The notes below the pieces were generated by a model. The model searched no databases, was not told the DNA's origin, and worked only from the letters and a program-made list of their open reading frames with translations. Shown piece after piece: positions 7,287-16,459 of a stretch of DNA of 64,000 nt (within the stretch, counting starts at the first letter, position 1; every line of letters begins with the position of its first letter). Source of the DNA: Mycolicibacterium frederiksbergense (GTDB lineage Bacteria; Actinomycetota; Actinomycetes; Mycobacteriales; Mycobacteriaceae); the NCBI RefSeq assembly GCF_029893345.1, contig NZ_JARXVE010000011.1:124001-188000 (forward strand), in the 5' to 3' direction. The translations under genes and the position numbers were made by a program.

Positions 7287-8741
7287 TCAGTCGAACGCCA
7301 CGCTGAAGTACTGCGTCTCCTGGAACTCCTGCAGACCTTCACGGGCACCTTCGCGGCCGAGCCCGCTCTGCTTCATCCCACCGAACGGCGTTGCCGGATC
7401 CGACACGATGCCGCGGTTGATGCCGACCATGCCGGCATCGAAGGATTCCGCCAGCCGGATCGCGTCCTGCAGCCGGCCAGCGTAAATGTATGCGGCCAAG
7501 CCATATTCGGTGTCGTTGACCCAGCGCAGCAGATCGTCCTCGTGCTCCCACACCACGACGGGCGCCACGGGCCCGAAGATCTCGTCGGCCAGGATCGCTG
7601 CGTCCGGTGCGACACCGGTCAGGAGCGTGGGTGCGACGAACCATCCTTCGGCCGGCGCTTCGGCCTGGGCCGCGATCACGGCACCGTCGGCCACTGCGGC
7701 ATCGATCGCGGCAGTCACTCGCTGCGCGGCGCGCGCGTTGACGAGCGGGCCGACCTGCGATGCCGGATCCGAAGCCGGGCCCACGCGAAGTGCCGCCACC
7801 TCGGCGCCGAGGCGAGAGACAAACTCGTCGATGACCGACGCGTGCACGTAGAACCGGTTGGCCGCCGTGCAAGCCTGGCCGCCGCCACGGAACTTGGCCA
7901 CCATCGCACCGGCGACGGCCGCCTCGACATCAGCGTCGGCCGTCACCACGAACGGCGCATTGCCACCAAGTTCCATGCTGGCGTTGACAATCCGGTCGGC
8001 AGCCTGCTTCAGCAGGACGCGGCCGACGCCAGTGGAACCTGTGAACGACACCTTGCGGACCCGGTCATCGCTGAGCCAGTTCTCGACCACGGCCGCCGCA
8101 TCGGTGGTGGGCACCATGTTGACCACGCCGGCCGGGACGCCGGCGGCCGACAGGATGCCGGCGATCGCCAACGCGGTCAGGGGCGTCTCGGCGGCCGGCT
8201 TCAGCACCACGGTGCAGCCTGCGGCCAGTGCCGGAGCGATCTTGCGAGTCGCCATCGCAGCCGGGAAGTTCCACGGCGTCACCAGTGCGGCAACCCCGAC
8301 CGGCTTGTGCGTCACCAAGGTGCGGGTACCGCCGGCTGGGCTGATGCCGTAGGCGCCGTCGGTCCGCACCGCCTCCTCGGCGAACCAGCGGAAGAACTCA
8401 GCGGCATACCCCACCTCGGCGCGGGCGTCGGCCTGTGATTTGCCGTTCTCGGCGCAGATCAGCGCTGCCAATCGGTCGATGTCGGCGATCATCAGATCGT
8501 AGGCACGGCGCAGGATTTCGCTGCGCGCACGCGGGTTGGTGGCCGCCCATCCGGGGAAGGCCCGGTGTGCGGCGTCGACGGCTGCCGTCGCCTCGGCCAC
8601 AGTGCCGTCGGCGACCTCGGCGATCACCTGACCGGTGGCCGGATCGTGCACCTCGAAAGTCGCGGCGGCACCGAGGGCAGCCCCGTCGATCAGGATGCCG
8701 TGCTTGGCATCGAGTTCGGCGATCGCGGTGGCGGTGGTCAT
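7287..8741 (-). CDS. gabD: Succinate-semialdehyde dehydrogenase
   Basis: This enzyme oxidises succinate semialdehyde to succinate, the second step of GABA breakdown. The 484-residue aldehyde dehydrogenase shows N158 (TPWNFP), the nucleotide-binding FTGSTGVG, the general base E257 (MELGG) and the catalytic cysteine C291 (GGGQACTAANRF). KQSGLGREGAREGLQEF at the C-terminus is typical of GabD. Its ATG overlaps the gabT stop by 4 nt, so gabT-gabD form one operon with gabT first. Whether it prefers NAD or NADP cannot be told from what is visible. Confidence 0.92.
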   Translation of the reverse strand: MTTATAIAELDAKHGILIDGAALGAAATFEVHDPATGQVIAEVADGTVAEATAAVDAAHRAFPGWAATNPRARSEILRRAYDLMIADIDRLAALICAENGKSQADARAEVGYAAEFFRWFAEEAVRTDGAYGISPAGGTRTLVTHKPVGVAALVTPWNFPAAMATRKIAPALAAGCTVVLKPAAETPLTALAIAGILSAAGVPAGVVNMVPTTDAAAVVENWLSDDRVRKVSFTGSTGVGRVLLKQAADRIVNASMELGGNAPFVVTADADVEAAVAGAMVAKFRGGGQACTAANRFYVHASVIDEFVSRLGAEVAALRVGPASDPASQVGPLVNARAAQRVTAAIDAAVADGAVIAAQAEAPAEGWFVAPTLLTGVAPDAAILADEIFGPVAPVVVWEHEDDLLRWVNDTEYGLAAYIYAGRLQDAIRLAESFDAGMVGINRGIVSDPATPFGGMKQSGLGREGAREGLQEFQETQYFSVAFD

Positions 8742-10084
8742 GCGTTCTCCCCGAATACGGCGGCCAGGATGTCCAGGCCTTCATTGAGCAGGTGGTCGGG
8801 CATGCTGAGCGGCGGCAGGAACCGCAGGATGTTGCCGTAGGTGCCGCAGGTCAGGACGACCAAGCCCTGTGCGTGAGCGGCTGCCGCGATCCGTTTGGCC
8901 AGATCCGCATCCGGTTCGGTGCTGCCCGGCTTGACCAGCTCGATGGCGATCATCGCGCCTCGGCCACGCACCTCACCGATGCGGGGGTCAGCGGCGGCCA
9001 GCGTATTGAGCCGGCCGATCATGGTCTCGCCGATCTGGCGCGCGCGGGCCAGCAGGCCGTCGCGTTCGATGGTGTCGATCACCGCGAGCGCGGCCGCACA
9101 CGCCAGCGGGTTGCCGCCGTAGGTGCCGCCGAGGCCACCGGCATGCGGCCCATCCATGATCTCGGCACGGCCGGTGACCGCCGAGAGCGGCAGGCCGCCG
9201 GCGATGCCCTTGGCGGTGACGATGAGATCGGGGACCACGTCGTCGTGCTCACAGGCGAACATCGCACCGGTGCGGGCGAAGCCCGATTGCACCTCGTCGG
9301 CGACGAACACCGCGCCGGCCTTGGTGCACCAATCCTGCAGCGCGCGCAGGAAACCCGGTGCGGGAACGATGAACCCGCCCTCGCCCTGAATCGGTTCGAT
9401 CACCACGGCGGCGACATTGTGCGCGCCGACCTGCTTGTCGATGAGGTCCAGGGCCTGGGCGGCCACGGCCGCACCGTCGGTCTGGCCGTCCCGGAACGGG
9501 AACGAGGTCGGCACCCGGTACACCTCACCGGCGAACGGCCCGAACCCGTCCTTGTAGGGCTGGTTCTTGGCGGTCATGGCCATGGTGAGGTTGGTGCGGC
9601 CGTGGTAGGCGTGGTCGAACACCACGACGGCCTGCCTGCGGGTGTAGGCCCGCGCGATCTTGACGGCGTTCTCGACGGCTTCGGCGCCGGAGTTGAACAA
9701 CACGCTGCGCTTGTCGTGATCACCGGGCGTGAGCCGGTTCAGCTCCTCGGCCACGCGCACGTAGCCCTCGTACGGCGTGACCATGAAACAGGTGTGGGTG
9801 AACGCGGCGACCTGCTCGGTGACCGCCTCCACGACGGCGGGCGCGCTGTTGCCCACGGTGGTCACGGCGATGCCGGAGCCGAAGTCGATGAGCTGGTTGC
9901 CATCGGCGTCCACGAGGATTCCGCCGCCCGCTGCCACCACGTAGACCGGCAGGGTGACGCCCACACCGCCGGCCACCGCCGCCTGCTTGCGGGACTGCAA
10001 CTGCTGCGAGAGCGGGCCGGGGATGGCGGTGACAAGCCGGCGCTCTTGGGTGATGGTGGTGCCGGGAAGCTCTGAGATGGTCAC
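8738..10084 (-). CDS. gabT: 4-aminobutyrate aminotransferase
   Basis: A class III PLP aminotransferase that transfers the amino group of GABA to 2-oxoglutarate, giving succinate semialdehyde and glutamate. In the 448-residue protein, D263 (VADEVQSGF) and the PLP lysine K292 (TAKGIAGGLP) are both present, as is HGRTNLTMAMT. It is the first gene of the gabT-gabD operon and overlaps gabD by 4 nt. It is transcribed away from the PucR regulator, with a palindromic site between them. Confidence 0.92.
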   Translation of the reverse strand: MTISELPGTTITQERRLVTAIPGPLSQQLQSRKQAAVAGGVGVTLPVYVVAAGGGILVDADGNQLIDFGSGIAVTTVGNSAPAVVEAVTEQVAAFTHTCFMVTPYEGYVRVAEELNRLTPGDHDKRSVLFNSGAEAVENAVKIARAYTRRQAVVVFDHAYHGRTNLTMAMTAKNQPYKDGFGPFAGEVYRVPTSFPFRDGQTDGAAVAAQALDLIDKQVGAHNVAAVVIEPIQGEGGFIVPAPGFLRALQDWCTKAGAVFVADEVQSGFARTGAMFACEHDDVVPDLIVTAKGIAGGLPLSAVTGRAEIMDGPHAGGLGGTYGGNPLACAAALAVIDTIERDGLLARARQIGETMIGRLNTLAAADPRIGEVRGRGAMIAIELVKPGSTEPDADLAKRIAAAAHAQGLVVLTCGTYGNILRFLPPLSMPDHLLNEGLDILAAVFGENA

Positions 10085-10149
10085 GGGCTACTCCTACTGC
10101 TGTGGGTTAGCGCTCACGTTAAGCAACTGGCCGCCGCGACAGGAGTGCA

Positions 10150-10161
10150 CTTGTGCACAAG
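10150..10161. promoter_or_regulatory. Palindromic operator candidate for gabTD / pucR
   Basis: CTTGTGCACAAG is a perfect 12-bp palindrome in the 109-bp divergent intergenic region, 66 nt from gabT and 33 nt from the pucR start. A second GTGCAC lies immediately upstream (10145-10150). The position and symmetry fit binding by the adjacent PucR-family regulator. Confidence 0.55.
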
Positions 10162-10193
10162 CGCTCTGCTGCGACATGTGCAAAACTGGCACC

Positions 10194-11660
10194 ATGGTCA
10201 CGGTCGGCAACCTCCTCGGTGCCAGGACGCTCGGACTGCGCGCGGTCCACATCGACCGGGCTGACACCGATATCCGCTGGGTGGCCACCAGTGAGCTCCG
10301 CGATCCCGCGCCGTTTCTCGAGGGCGGCGAGATCCTGTTAACCACGGGTATGGAGACCCGGCAATGGCATGCCGAGTGGGACGATTACGTGCGTCGCCTG
10401 GCGGATGCCGCGGTGGCGGCGGTGGGACTGGGTATCGGCCTTACCCATGCCAAGATGCCCACCGAACTCGCCGCGGCCTGCCGCAGACACCGGGTCAACC
10501 TGTTCGAGGTGCCGCGTCAAACCACGTTCGTCGCCGTCAGCCGCCACGTCGCACAGCTGCTGCAGGAACAGGAGTCGGCCACCGCACGCGAGGCCTTCAA
10601 AACCCAGGGTCGGCTGATCGCGGCGGCCACCAAGGCCGATCCGCCGGCCGCGGTCATCGCGGCATTGGCGCAGGCCGTCGACGGCGCGGCGTGTTTGATG
10701 GCGCCGGACGGCCGGGTGATCAGCGGTCCGTTAGGGCCCCGGCGCGCCGATTTCCCGCTCGAGGAGATCGCCGCCGATGTCCGCCGGATGCAGTCATACG
10801 GACTGCGGTCGGCGGCCGGCCAGTCCCGGCCGGCGCTGTCGGTCTCGGTGCACCCCATTGGTTTACGGGGCAAACCATCGACATATCTGGCCACGATGGG
10901 TAGCGCACAGCAGTCCGACGGACAGCGTCAGGCAGTGACCACCGCGGTCGCCGTCCTGGGCCTGGTCGATGAGCAGACACGTAGTCGTGCCATCAGCCGG
11001 CGACAGGTGCGAACCCGAGTCATCGAGCTGTTGGTGGAAAACGATTCCAGGACCGCCCAATTGGTGATGGAGGTGGACTCACTGGCGCCGGCGTTGCCCG
11101 CCCGGGTCAGATTCCTGCGCGCCAGCGGCAGTGCGGCCGATATCGATGACGGCCTTGCGGCGATGGAACGCCGCAGGGCACTTGCCGCCGGCTACGCCGA
11201 CGAACTCTGTGCCGCAGTGAAACCCGAGCAGGCCCAGGCCGCCGCCGATGAACTGGTCGCCGCCGGACTGCAGGTCGGTATCGGCGACGCCATCGCGTTG
11301 CATGACGCTGCGAACGGATACCGCACCGCTGGGCTGGCGCTGACCCAGACCACCCCGGCCGCCATGCTGGTGACCTGGGACCGGGTCGTCGATCACGGCC
11401 CGCTGGCACTCATCGACCCGCAGCGCGCCGCCGCGTTCGCCGAATCATGGCTGCGCGGACTGGATTCCGAACAACGCGAGACCCTGCGCTGTTTCCTGCG
11501 CCATCACGGCTCCCGGCTCAAGGTGGCCGAAGAACTGGGGTTGCACCGCAACACCGTGCGCAACCGGCTCGATGCCATCGAGGCGATGCTGCCGGGCCGC
11601 CTCGATGATCCGCAGACCCGGGTCAGCGCGTGGATCGCGCTGCAGTCACTCAACGAGTAG
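10194..11660 (+). CDS. PucR family transcriptional regulator of the GABA genes
   Basis: A 488-residue regulator. It begins with a PucR-type domain (MVTVGNLLGARTLGLRAVH, then GGEILLTTGMETRQW), has a GGDEF-like central region, and ends in a PucR-type helix-turn-helix: FLRHHGSRLKVAEELGLHRN then TVRNRLDAIE. ATG 10194 fits the domain start; ATG 10176 is an in-frame alternative. PucR-family regulators commonly control GABA or purine catabolic genes, and the divergent placement beside gabTD makes those the likely targets. Its last 11 nt overlap the end of the convergent ClbS-family gene. Confidence 0.85.
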   Translation: MVTVGNLLGARTLGLRAVHIDRADTDIRWVATSELRDPAPFLEGGEILLTTGMETRQWHAEWDDYVRRLADAAVAAVGLGIGLTHAKMPTELAAACRRHRVNLFEVPRQTTFVAVSRHVAQLLQEQESATAREAFKTQGRLIAAATKADPPAAVIAALAQAVDGAACLMAPDGRVISGPLGPRRADFPLEEIAADVRRMQSYGLRSAAGQSRPALSVSVHPIGLRGKPSTYLATMGSAQQSDGQRQAVTTAVAVLGLVDEQTRSRAISRRQVRTRVIELLVENDSRTAQLVMEVDSLAPALPARVRFLRASGSAADIDDGLAAMERRRALAAGYADELCAAVKPEQAQAAADELVAAGLQVGIGDAIALHDAANGYRTAGLALTQTTPAAMLVTWDRVVDHGPLALIDPQRAAAFAESWLRGLDSEQRETLRCFLRHHGSRLKVAEELGLHRNTVRNRLDAIEAMLPGRLDDPQTRVSAWIALQSLNE

Positions 11661-12156
11661 CCTTCAGCCACGCCCGAAGCCTCCCTCGCGCGTTGGTGTA
11701 GGGCGATGAGGTGTTGAGGGAGATCATGCGCCCCATGGTCCATTTCCCGTACCACTCGGCACCATAGAGCTCATCATCCGTGCGGGACTCGATCAGCGCG
11801 ACGACGCGATCCTTTGCAACACAAAGATGCTCGCGCAGCTCGGCCCACGATTCGCCGTGATGGGCGGCATAGAATCGTTGAGCCAGCAGCCCCAGCTCAT
11901 TCCACTTGACGCCGGGGGCCGGAAACTCATCGGGCAAGCCATCAGCCCTGCGCTCGTGCCACGTCAGCACCTGCTCATTCCAGCCGATGAGGTACGCAAC
12001 GAGGTCGGCGGGACTCATCATCGTGCCCTTCGCGTGACCAGCGAGGACTTGCTCACGGACGGCCCGAACTGGCACCTGATCAAGAGTCACATTCAGTGCG
12101 GCAAACGCCTTGTCTATCGCCGCGAGAAGCTCATTTTTCGAAGCAGGAACGCTCAT
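11650..12156 (-). CDS. ClbS/DfsB family four-helix bundle protein
   Basis: A 168-residue protein of the ClbS/DfsB (DinB-like) family. The signatures are ASKNELLAAIDKAF, MMSPADLVAYLIGWNEQVL, W-E-R in LTWHERRADG, and GVKWNELGLLAQRFY. ClbS protects against colibactin in its source organism, but most homologues have no known role. The start ATG 12156 overlaps the stop of the upstream VOC gene by 4 nt, so the two form an operon. Its 3' end overlaps the convergent pucR gene. Confidence 0.78.
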   Translation of the reverse strand: MSVPASKNELLAAIDKAFAALNVTLDQVPVRAVREQVLAGHAKGTMMSPADLVAYLIGWNEQVLTWHERRADGLPDEFPAPGVKWNELGLLAQRFYAAHHGESWAELREHLCVAKDRVVALIESRTDDELYGAEWYGKWTMGRMISLNTSSPYTNARGRLRAWLKATR

Positions 12157-12524
12157 TCGGGCTGCTCGGCGAGCACGATAACGGTGCCCCACGGATCGCG
12201 AAAGTGCAGCGAGCGTTCGCCAGGAGCACCCGAGAGAAGGTGGACGATGTCGGCGCCGCCGCGGGACAACCTGTCGGCGTCGCTGACGATGTCGTCGCTG
12301 TAGAGCACCAGAGCCGGCTCATCGTAGGAGGTCGACGGCTGCTGCGGCGCCGGGAACAACCACACGCCTGCATCGCCTACAGCGCCGGGCCCGACATGCA
12401 CCGAGCGGAACCCGGGGAACAGCTCCTGGTCGAAGAGCACATGGAACTCTAGTGCGCCGCAATAGAAGTCGATGGCGGCATCAAGGTCGCCGACCCTGAT
12501 GACGGCACGGCCAACGGCAGGCAT
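12153..12524 (-). CDS. VOC superfamily (glyoxalase/bleomycin-resistance fold) protein
   Basis: A 123-residue protein with one VOC domain: AVIRVGDLDAAIDFYCGALE at the N-terminus, YSDDIVSDADRLSRGGADIV in the middle, and a C-terminal FRDPWGTVIVLAE, the usual DPxGN-type end. ATG 12524 is chosen because the sequence upstream is not protein-like and a GGAG lies about 8 nt before it. VOC proteins bind metal or small molecules, as dioxygenases, isomerases or drug sequesterers. Coupling with a ClbS-family gene suggests a small-molecule tolerance role. Confidence 0.75.
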   Translation of the reverse strand: MPAVGRAVIRVGDLDAAIDFYCGALEFHVLFDQELFPGFRSVHVGPGAVGDAGVWLFPAPQQPSTSYDEPALVLYSDDIVSDADRLSRGGADIVHLLSGAPGERSLHFRDPWGTVIVLAEQPE

Positions 12525-13022
12525 CACGGTACTCCATCCGGAAGAAGTGAACCGAGGAACACCAATTGACGCTACCCGATTCGACCGGCGCCCACCTGCG
12601 GCGATAGCCCATCCAGCGCTATTACCCCAGATGCCATCAACGCACTCCAGCCGACATGCGGCCGGACAGGTTACGGATCCGCTGCGAATAATCCTGCCAC
12701 AGTGCGATATTGAGCCACGCCGATGCGGACCGCCAGCCGCTTCCGTGATGACCGCGCAGTCATCAACGAGTTCATCGTGCCCACTTACCCTCAATTGCGG
12801 CTCGCACAACGCGAAAAGCGCACTCGGGTAGGCGTATCGCCGGTCAGCAGCACCCGCACTCCTGGGCGCAACAGCGTTCGGAATCGGTCCATCCATCCAT
12901 TGATAGCATCGAAGCGACGACGAATTCGCAAATACCGCAGCTCAATCCGTTCTGCGGATAAAACTGGAATTCTGGCGCGAAGCGTCCTCCGGTGCTCACG
13001 GGACCGGATCATTCGGGCGTGG
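12525..13022. other. About 500-bp stretch without a convincing gene
   Basis: Open frames exist on both strands, but none has family-like composition, a sensible start or recognisable motifs. The end of the PuuD-like gene faces the start of the VOC gene across it. I see no terminator hairpin, tRNA or repeat. Confidence 0.5.
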
Positions 13023-13820
13023 TCACGCCGGTTCCTCTCCCAGCAAAACGGCCCGCCGCAGTCCCCGCGCGGGAGCGTTGGCGCGTGCCGCATCGACAAA
13101 GTCCTCGAACACGCGCATCTGCACAGAGTCGGTCTGCGCCGTGTCTTCGGGGTGCCATTGGAGTGCGACAAGCCAGCCGTGCGGGCCGTCCACGCTCAGC
13201 TCCAGCGCTTCGACCCTGCCGTCCGCGCTCATGGCCGCAGGCTGCAGGACCGGAGCAATTACGGAGACGCATTGATGGTGATAGCAGGACACTTCGAACT
13301 CGGGCCCGAGACGGCGCGCCAGGAAGCTGCCGGGGTTGGCCGTGATGTGGTGCACCCGATGGAAGTGGTCGACCGCACCTGCGCCGTCGTTCATGTCGGC
13401 AGTGAGCGTCCCGCCGAGCGCGACGTTGAGCACCTGCATTCCGCGGCAGATCGCGAGCAGTGGGATTCCCTGCGCGACCGCTGTCCGGGCGACGGCCAGA
13501 TCGAAGGCGTCCTGTTCGACGTCCACGTCGTAGTGGGTCTCGTGCCACTCGGCGTGCGTCCACTGCGGCGACAGGTCACCGCCCCCCGGTAGCAGGACGC
13601 CATCGGCGAAGGCCAGACGCGCCGCCACCTCCTGGGGTGACACCGTGCCGCCGGGGGCTGCCGGATGCAGCATGACCGGTTCACCGCCTGCAGCGAACAC
13701 TGCCTCGATGAGCGCACGCGGAAGAACCTCGCCGCGGTAGCGCAATGCCGACGCCGAGGCCGTGAACCGTCCGGGCACCGCGATCAGCGGGCGGGGCTCC
13801 TCGCAGGGAATCGGGTGCAT
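13023..13820 (-). CDS. PuuD-like gamma-glutamyl hydrolase (class I glutamine amidotransferase fold, peptidase C26)
   Basis: A 265-residue enzyme predicted to hydrolyse gamma-glutamyl amide bonds, as PuuD does with gamma-glutamyl-GABA. The nucleophile elbow ICRGMQVLNVALGG contains C125, and the His-Glu pair is H223/E225 in LQWHPED. LLPGGGDLSP and the HHQCV segment also match this family. It is divergent from the alpha/beta hydrolase operon, and the GntR operator candidate lies 25 nt upstream of its ATG. With the glutamine-synthetase-like ligase at 20.2-21.6 kb it could close a gamma-glutamylation cycle. I infer that role from context. Confidence 0.8.
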   Translation of the reverse strand: MHPIPCEEPRPLIAVPGRFTASASALRYRGEVLPRALIEAVFAAGGEPVMLHPAAPGGTVSPQEVAARLAFADGVLLPGGGDLSPQWTHAEWHETHYDVDVEQDAFDLAVARTAVAQGIPLLAICRGMQVLNVALGGTLTADMNDGAGAVDHFHRVHHITANPGSFLARRLGPEFEVSCYHHQCVSVIAPVLQPAAMSADGRVEALELSVDGPHGWLVALQWHPEDTAQTDSVQMRVFEDFVDAARANAPARGLRRAVLLGEEPA

Positions 13821-13844
13821 CCATCACCTTCCTCATCTTCGAGT

Positions 13845-13861
13845 ACTGTATTCAGAATCCA
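13845..13861. promoter_or_regulatory. GntR operator candidate, copy 1
   Basis: ACTGTATTCAGAATCCA lies between the divergent PuuD-like and alpha/beta hydrolase genes. It matches the site at 25426-25442 at 15 of 17 positions. The core CTGTATTCAG is palindromic apart from its central pair, a shape common for FadR-subfamily GntR operators. Confidence 0.6.
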
Positions 13862-13896
13862 CACCTTAACCCACTCCTCGACCCGGAGTTCATGAC

Positions 13897-14679
13897 ATGC
13901 CACCTGTCCTTCCCACGCTCACCGAGACCGGCGCCGGAGAGCCAGTCGTGTTCCTGCATTCCATGGCGGGCAGCTCCACTTCTTGGTCCCCACAATTCGA
14001 GTCGCTGTCGGGCGAATTTCACTGCGTTGCCTGGGACATGCCCGGCTACGGCTCCAGCGCGCCGGCCGACCAGCAGGCCGACATGTCATTCATGGCCGAT
14101 CTGCTGCGCGCCGCCCTCGATGAGCGCCGATTGGACCAACGTGTGCACCTCGTCGGCCTGTCAGTGGGCGGGATGATCGCCCAACACTTCGCCATCCGTA
14201 ATCCGGAGCGCGTCGCGAGCCTCGCCATCCTGGATTCGTCGGCCAAATTCGGCAATGGGGCGTCGGTGGATCCTGAGCAATGGCTGCAACCGATGCTCTC
14301 CTCCATCGAAGCGAGTCCTCTCAACGAGTTCTGCCACGGCATGGTCCACGACATCACCGCACCGAACACCCCAGACCCGATCCGACGATCGGCGGTGGCC
14401 GACATGTCGCGGGCCACCAAGGCGGGCCTCAGACTCGCCGCCGGCCTTATCGCGCGCCACGACGCGAGCCAGGAGTTGGCGCTGATCACGGTGCCTACGT
14501 TGGTCATCGTGGGTGAGCTGGACAGGGAGACACCAGTCCCGTACTCGCAGACGATCACCGAGCTCATCGCGGGAGCGACCCTCGAGGTGCTTCCCGGTAC
14601 AGGCCATCTGAGCAACATCGAAGCGCCCGAGGCAGTGAATCGAGCGCTCCACGCACACCTGCGGAAGGCACTGGTATGA
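13897..14679 (+). CDS. Alpha/beta hydrolase
   Basis: A 260-residue cytoplasmic hydrolase with a complete triad: S89 in the nucleophile elbow GLSVGG, D209 in VGELDRETP, and H237 in PGTGHLSNIE. The oxyanion segment HSMAGSSTSW and the DMPGYGSS motif are typical of C-C bond hydrolases, lactonases and esterases of the 3-oxoadipate enol-lactonase type. It is the first gene of the hydrolase-ADH-GntR operon and starts 35 nt after the operator candidate. Its stop overlaps the ADH start (ATGA). The substrate is unknown. Confidence 0.85.
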   Translation: MPPVLPTLTETGAGEPVVFLHSMAGSSTSWSPQFESLSGEFHCVAWDMPGYGSSAPADQQADMSFMADLLRAALDERRLDQRVHLVGLSVGGMIAQHFAIRNPERVASLAILDSSAKFGNGASVDPEQWLQPMLSSIEASPLNEFCHGMVHDITAPNTPDPIRRSAVADMSRATKAGLRLAAGLIARHDASQELALITVPTLVIVGELDRETPVPYSQTITELIAGATLEVLPGTGHLSNIEAPEAVNRALHAHLRKALV

Positions 14680-15776
14680 AAGCGGCAATCCTTCGCGAGC
14701 CCGGCTCACTGGTCATCGAGGACGTCACCCGGGCCGCCCCGGGCCCCCAAGAAGTCGTTGTCCAGATTGCGGCCGCTGGGCTATGTCACACCGACCTGCA
14801 TTTCCTTGACGGACACATGGCATGTCCCACCCCCACCATTCTCGGTCACGAAACAGCTGGCGTTGTCACCGAAGTCGGACGCGATGTGCGCGGACTGGCT
14901 CCAGGCGACCACGTCATCGGCTGTCTGTCGGCGTTCTGCGGTAGCTGCGAGTACTGCCTAACGGGACGGCCCTCGATCTGTGAGGGCGCCGGGAACCTCG
15001 TGTGCCAGGGACCTTCGCCACGCCTGGCGGACGGCAGCGGTGCCCCCATCTCGCAGTTCATGCACCTATCGGCATTTGCAGACGAGGCCCTCGTCCACCA
15101 GAACGCCGTTGTGAAGGTGAACTCCGCCATCCCTCTCGACCGTGCCGCCATCATCGGCTGCGCGGTGATGACCGGATTCGGGGCGGTGACACACACGGCG
15201 AAGGTATCGCCGGGCGAGTCGGTGGCCGTCATCGGCTGCGGCGCGGTCGGGCTCTCGATCGTCCAGTGCGCCCGTCTGGCCGGTGCGCTGAACATCGTCG
15301 CGATCGACCTCAACCCCGAACGTCTCGCCGTCGCGCGCAGCCTCGGCGCCACAGCGACCGTCGACCCCCGGGCCGGAAGTGTTGTCGACCAAGTCCACGA
15401 TCTCACCGACGGACGAGGAGTCCACGTCGCATACGAAGCGGTCGGTCGCGCCGATCTGGTCGAGTCAGCGCTACTGATGACAAGAAAGGGGGGCCTGACT
15501 GTCATGGTCGGCCTGCTGCCTCCGGAGCAGAGACTGGTACTCCCGTTCCAACCCTTCGTAGCCGAACGACGGCTGATGGGTTGCGACATGGGCTCGAACC
15601 GATTCAAGATCGACATGCCGCGGCTAGCCGAGCTCTACCTGCAGGGCAGATTAAACTTGGATGCCATGGTGACCAGCAGGATCACACTGGACGCGATCAA
15701 TGGGGGCTTCGACGGGATGCGCAGCGGCACGGGGGTCCGCACGGTCGTCACGTGGCCGTCGGGCTCGGTCGCCTAA
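14676..15776 (+). CDS. Zinc-dependent (MDR) alcohol dehydrogenase
   Basis: A 366-residue medium-chain dehydrogenase. The catalytic zinc ligands C37 (GLCHTD) and H58-E59 (GHE) are present, as are the structural zinc cysteines C88, C91, C94 and C102. The nucleotide-binding motif is GCGAVGLSIVQCARLAGA, and the Asp at the end of the following strand (AIDLN) favours NAD. It resembles aryl/allylic alcohol and class III-type dehydrogenases. Within this locus it would suitably oxidise an alcohol made by the P450. Its start overlaps the hydrolase stop, and the GntR gene follows after 8 nt. Confidence 0.88.
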   Translation: MKAAILREPGSLVIEDVTRAAPGPQEVVVQIAAAGLCHTDLHFLDGHMACPTPTILGHETAGVVTEVGRDVRGLAPGDHVIGCLSAFCGSCEYCLTGRPSICEGAGNLVCQGPSPRLADGSGAPISQFMHLSAFADEALVHQNAVVKVNSAIPLDRAAIIGCAVMTGFGAVTHTAKVSPGESVAVIGCGAVGLSIVQCARLAGALNIVAIDLNPERLAVARSLGATATVDPRAGSVVDQVHDLTDGRGVHVAYEAVGRADLVESALLMTRKGGLTVMVGLLPPEQRLVLPFQPFVAERRLMGCDMGSNRFKIDMPRLAELYLQGRLNLDAMVTSRITLDAINGGFDGMRSGTGVRTVVTWPSGSVA

Positions 15777-15784
15777 GGGCCGCG

Positions 15785-16456
15785 ATGACGAGCCTGAAAA
15801 AGATCGAGGCGCCAAGCCGGATCGCCGACGAGATCTACGACCAGCTCCTCGAGGCCATCACGCAGGGCAGGATCGCTCCCGACGACCGCTTGGTCCAAGA
15901 ACGCTTGGCGGCCGAGTTGGGTATCAGCCGAACGCCGCTGCGGGAGGCGTTGCTTCGGTTGGAGCAGGAGGGCATGCTGGTGCGCGCCGGGCGGGCCGGC
16001 TTCGAACTTCGACAGATCACCGAGGCAGAGGTCCAACAGATCTACGGCGCACGCCAGGCCATAGAGGGATACGCCGCGCGCTTCCTAGCCGATCACGGTC
16101 GTCCGGAGGACTTCCGTGAGATCGAAAAGCAGATCGACGCCGAGGAGCGCCGCGACCTGGTCTCGGTTGCCGACTACTACCATTCCAGTCGCCGGGTGCA
16201 CAGACAGTTCACTGCCCACACCCACAACCCCTACCTGCTCGAGATGTTCGACTCCATGTGGAACCGCGCGGTGAGCTTCCACATCTACGCCACGACGATG
16301 CAGATGGACGCGCTGGCAGAGTCCGTTCGCGAGCACCGGGCCCTGTTGGAAGGCATACGCAGCTCCGACGGCGCCCAGGCATCGGAGCTGATGTGCCAAC
16401 ACATCGCCGAGGGACTACAGCTCCAGCTGGAGGCGATGAAGGGCGCGCACAGCTGA
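15785..16456 (+). CDS. GntR family regulator, FadR/FCD type
   Basis: A 223-residue repressor-type regulator. The N-terminal winged helix is ADEIYDQLLEAITQGRIAPD followed by ERLAAELGISRTPLREALLR, then a helical FCD ligand domain whose likely metal-binding His residues lie in HRQFTAHTHNPYL and EHRALLEGI. It is the last gene of the hydrolase-ADH operon. Two matching ACTGTATnCAGAAT sites at the outer promoters of the locus are its likely operators. It ends 3 nt from the convergent TPR gene, so it sits at the junction of both arms. Confidence 0.88.
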   Translation: MTSLKKIEAPSRIADEIYDQLLEAITQGRIAPDDRLVQERLAAELGISRTPLREALLRLEQEGMLVRAGRAGFELRQITEAEVQQIYGARQAIEGYAARFLADHGRPEDFREIEKQIDAEERRDLVSVADYYHSSRRVHRQFTAHTHNPYLLEMFDSMWNRAVSFHIYATTMQMDALAESVREHRALLEGIRSSDGAQASELMCQHIAEGLQLQLEAMKGAHS

Positions 16457-16459
16457 TCC

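Noticed and set aside
8435-10075. 546-codon open frame antisense to gabT and gabD
   Set aside because: It is antisense to two overlapping, motif-complete genes and has no recognisable domain or start context.
12723-13592. 289-codon plus-strand frame over the gap and PuuD-like gene
   Set aside because: Its first 70 residues look vaguely protein-like, but the rest is antisense to a clear hydrolase gene and there is no ribosome-binding site.
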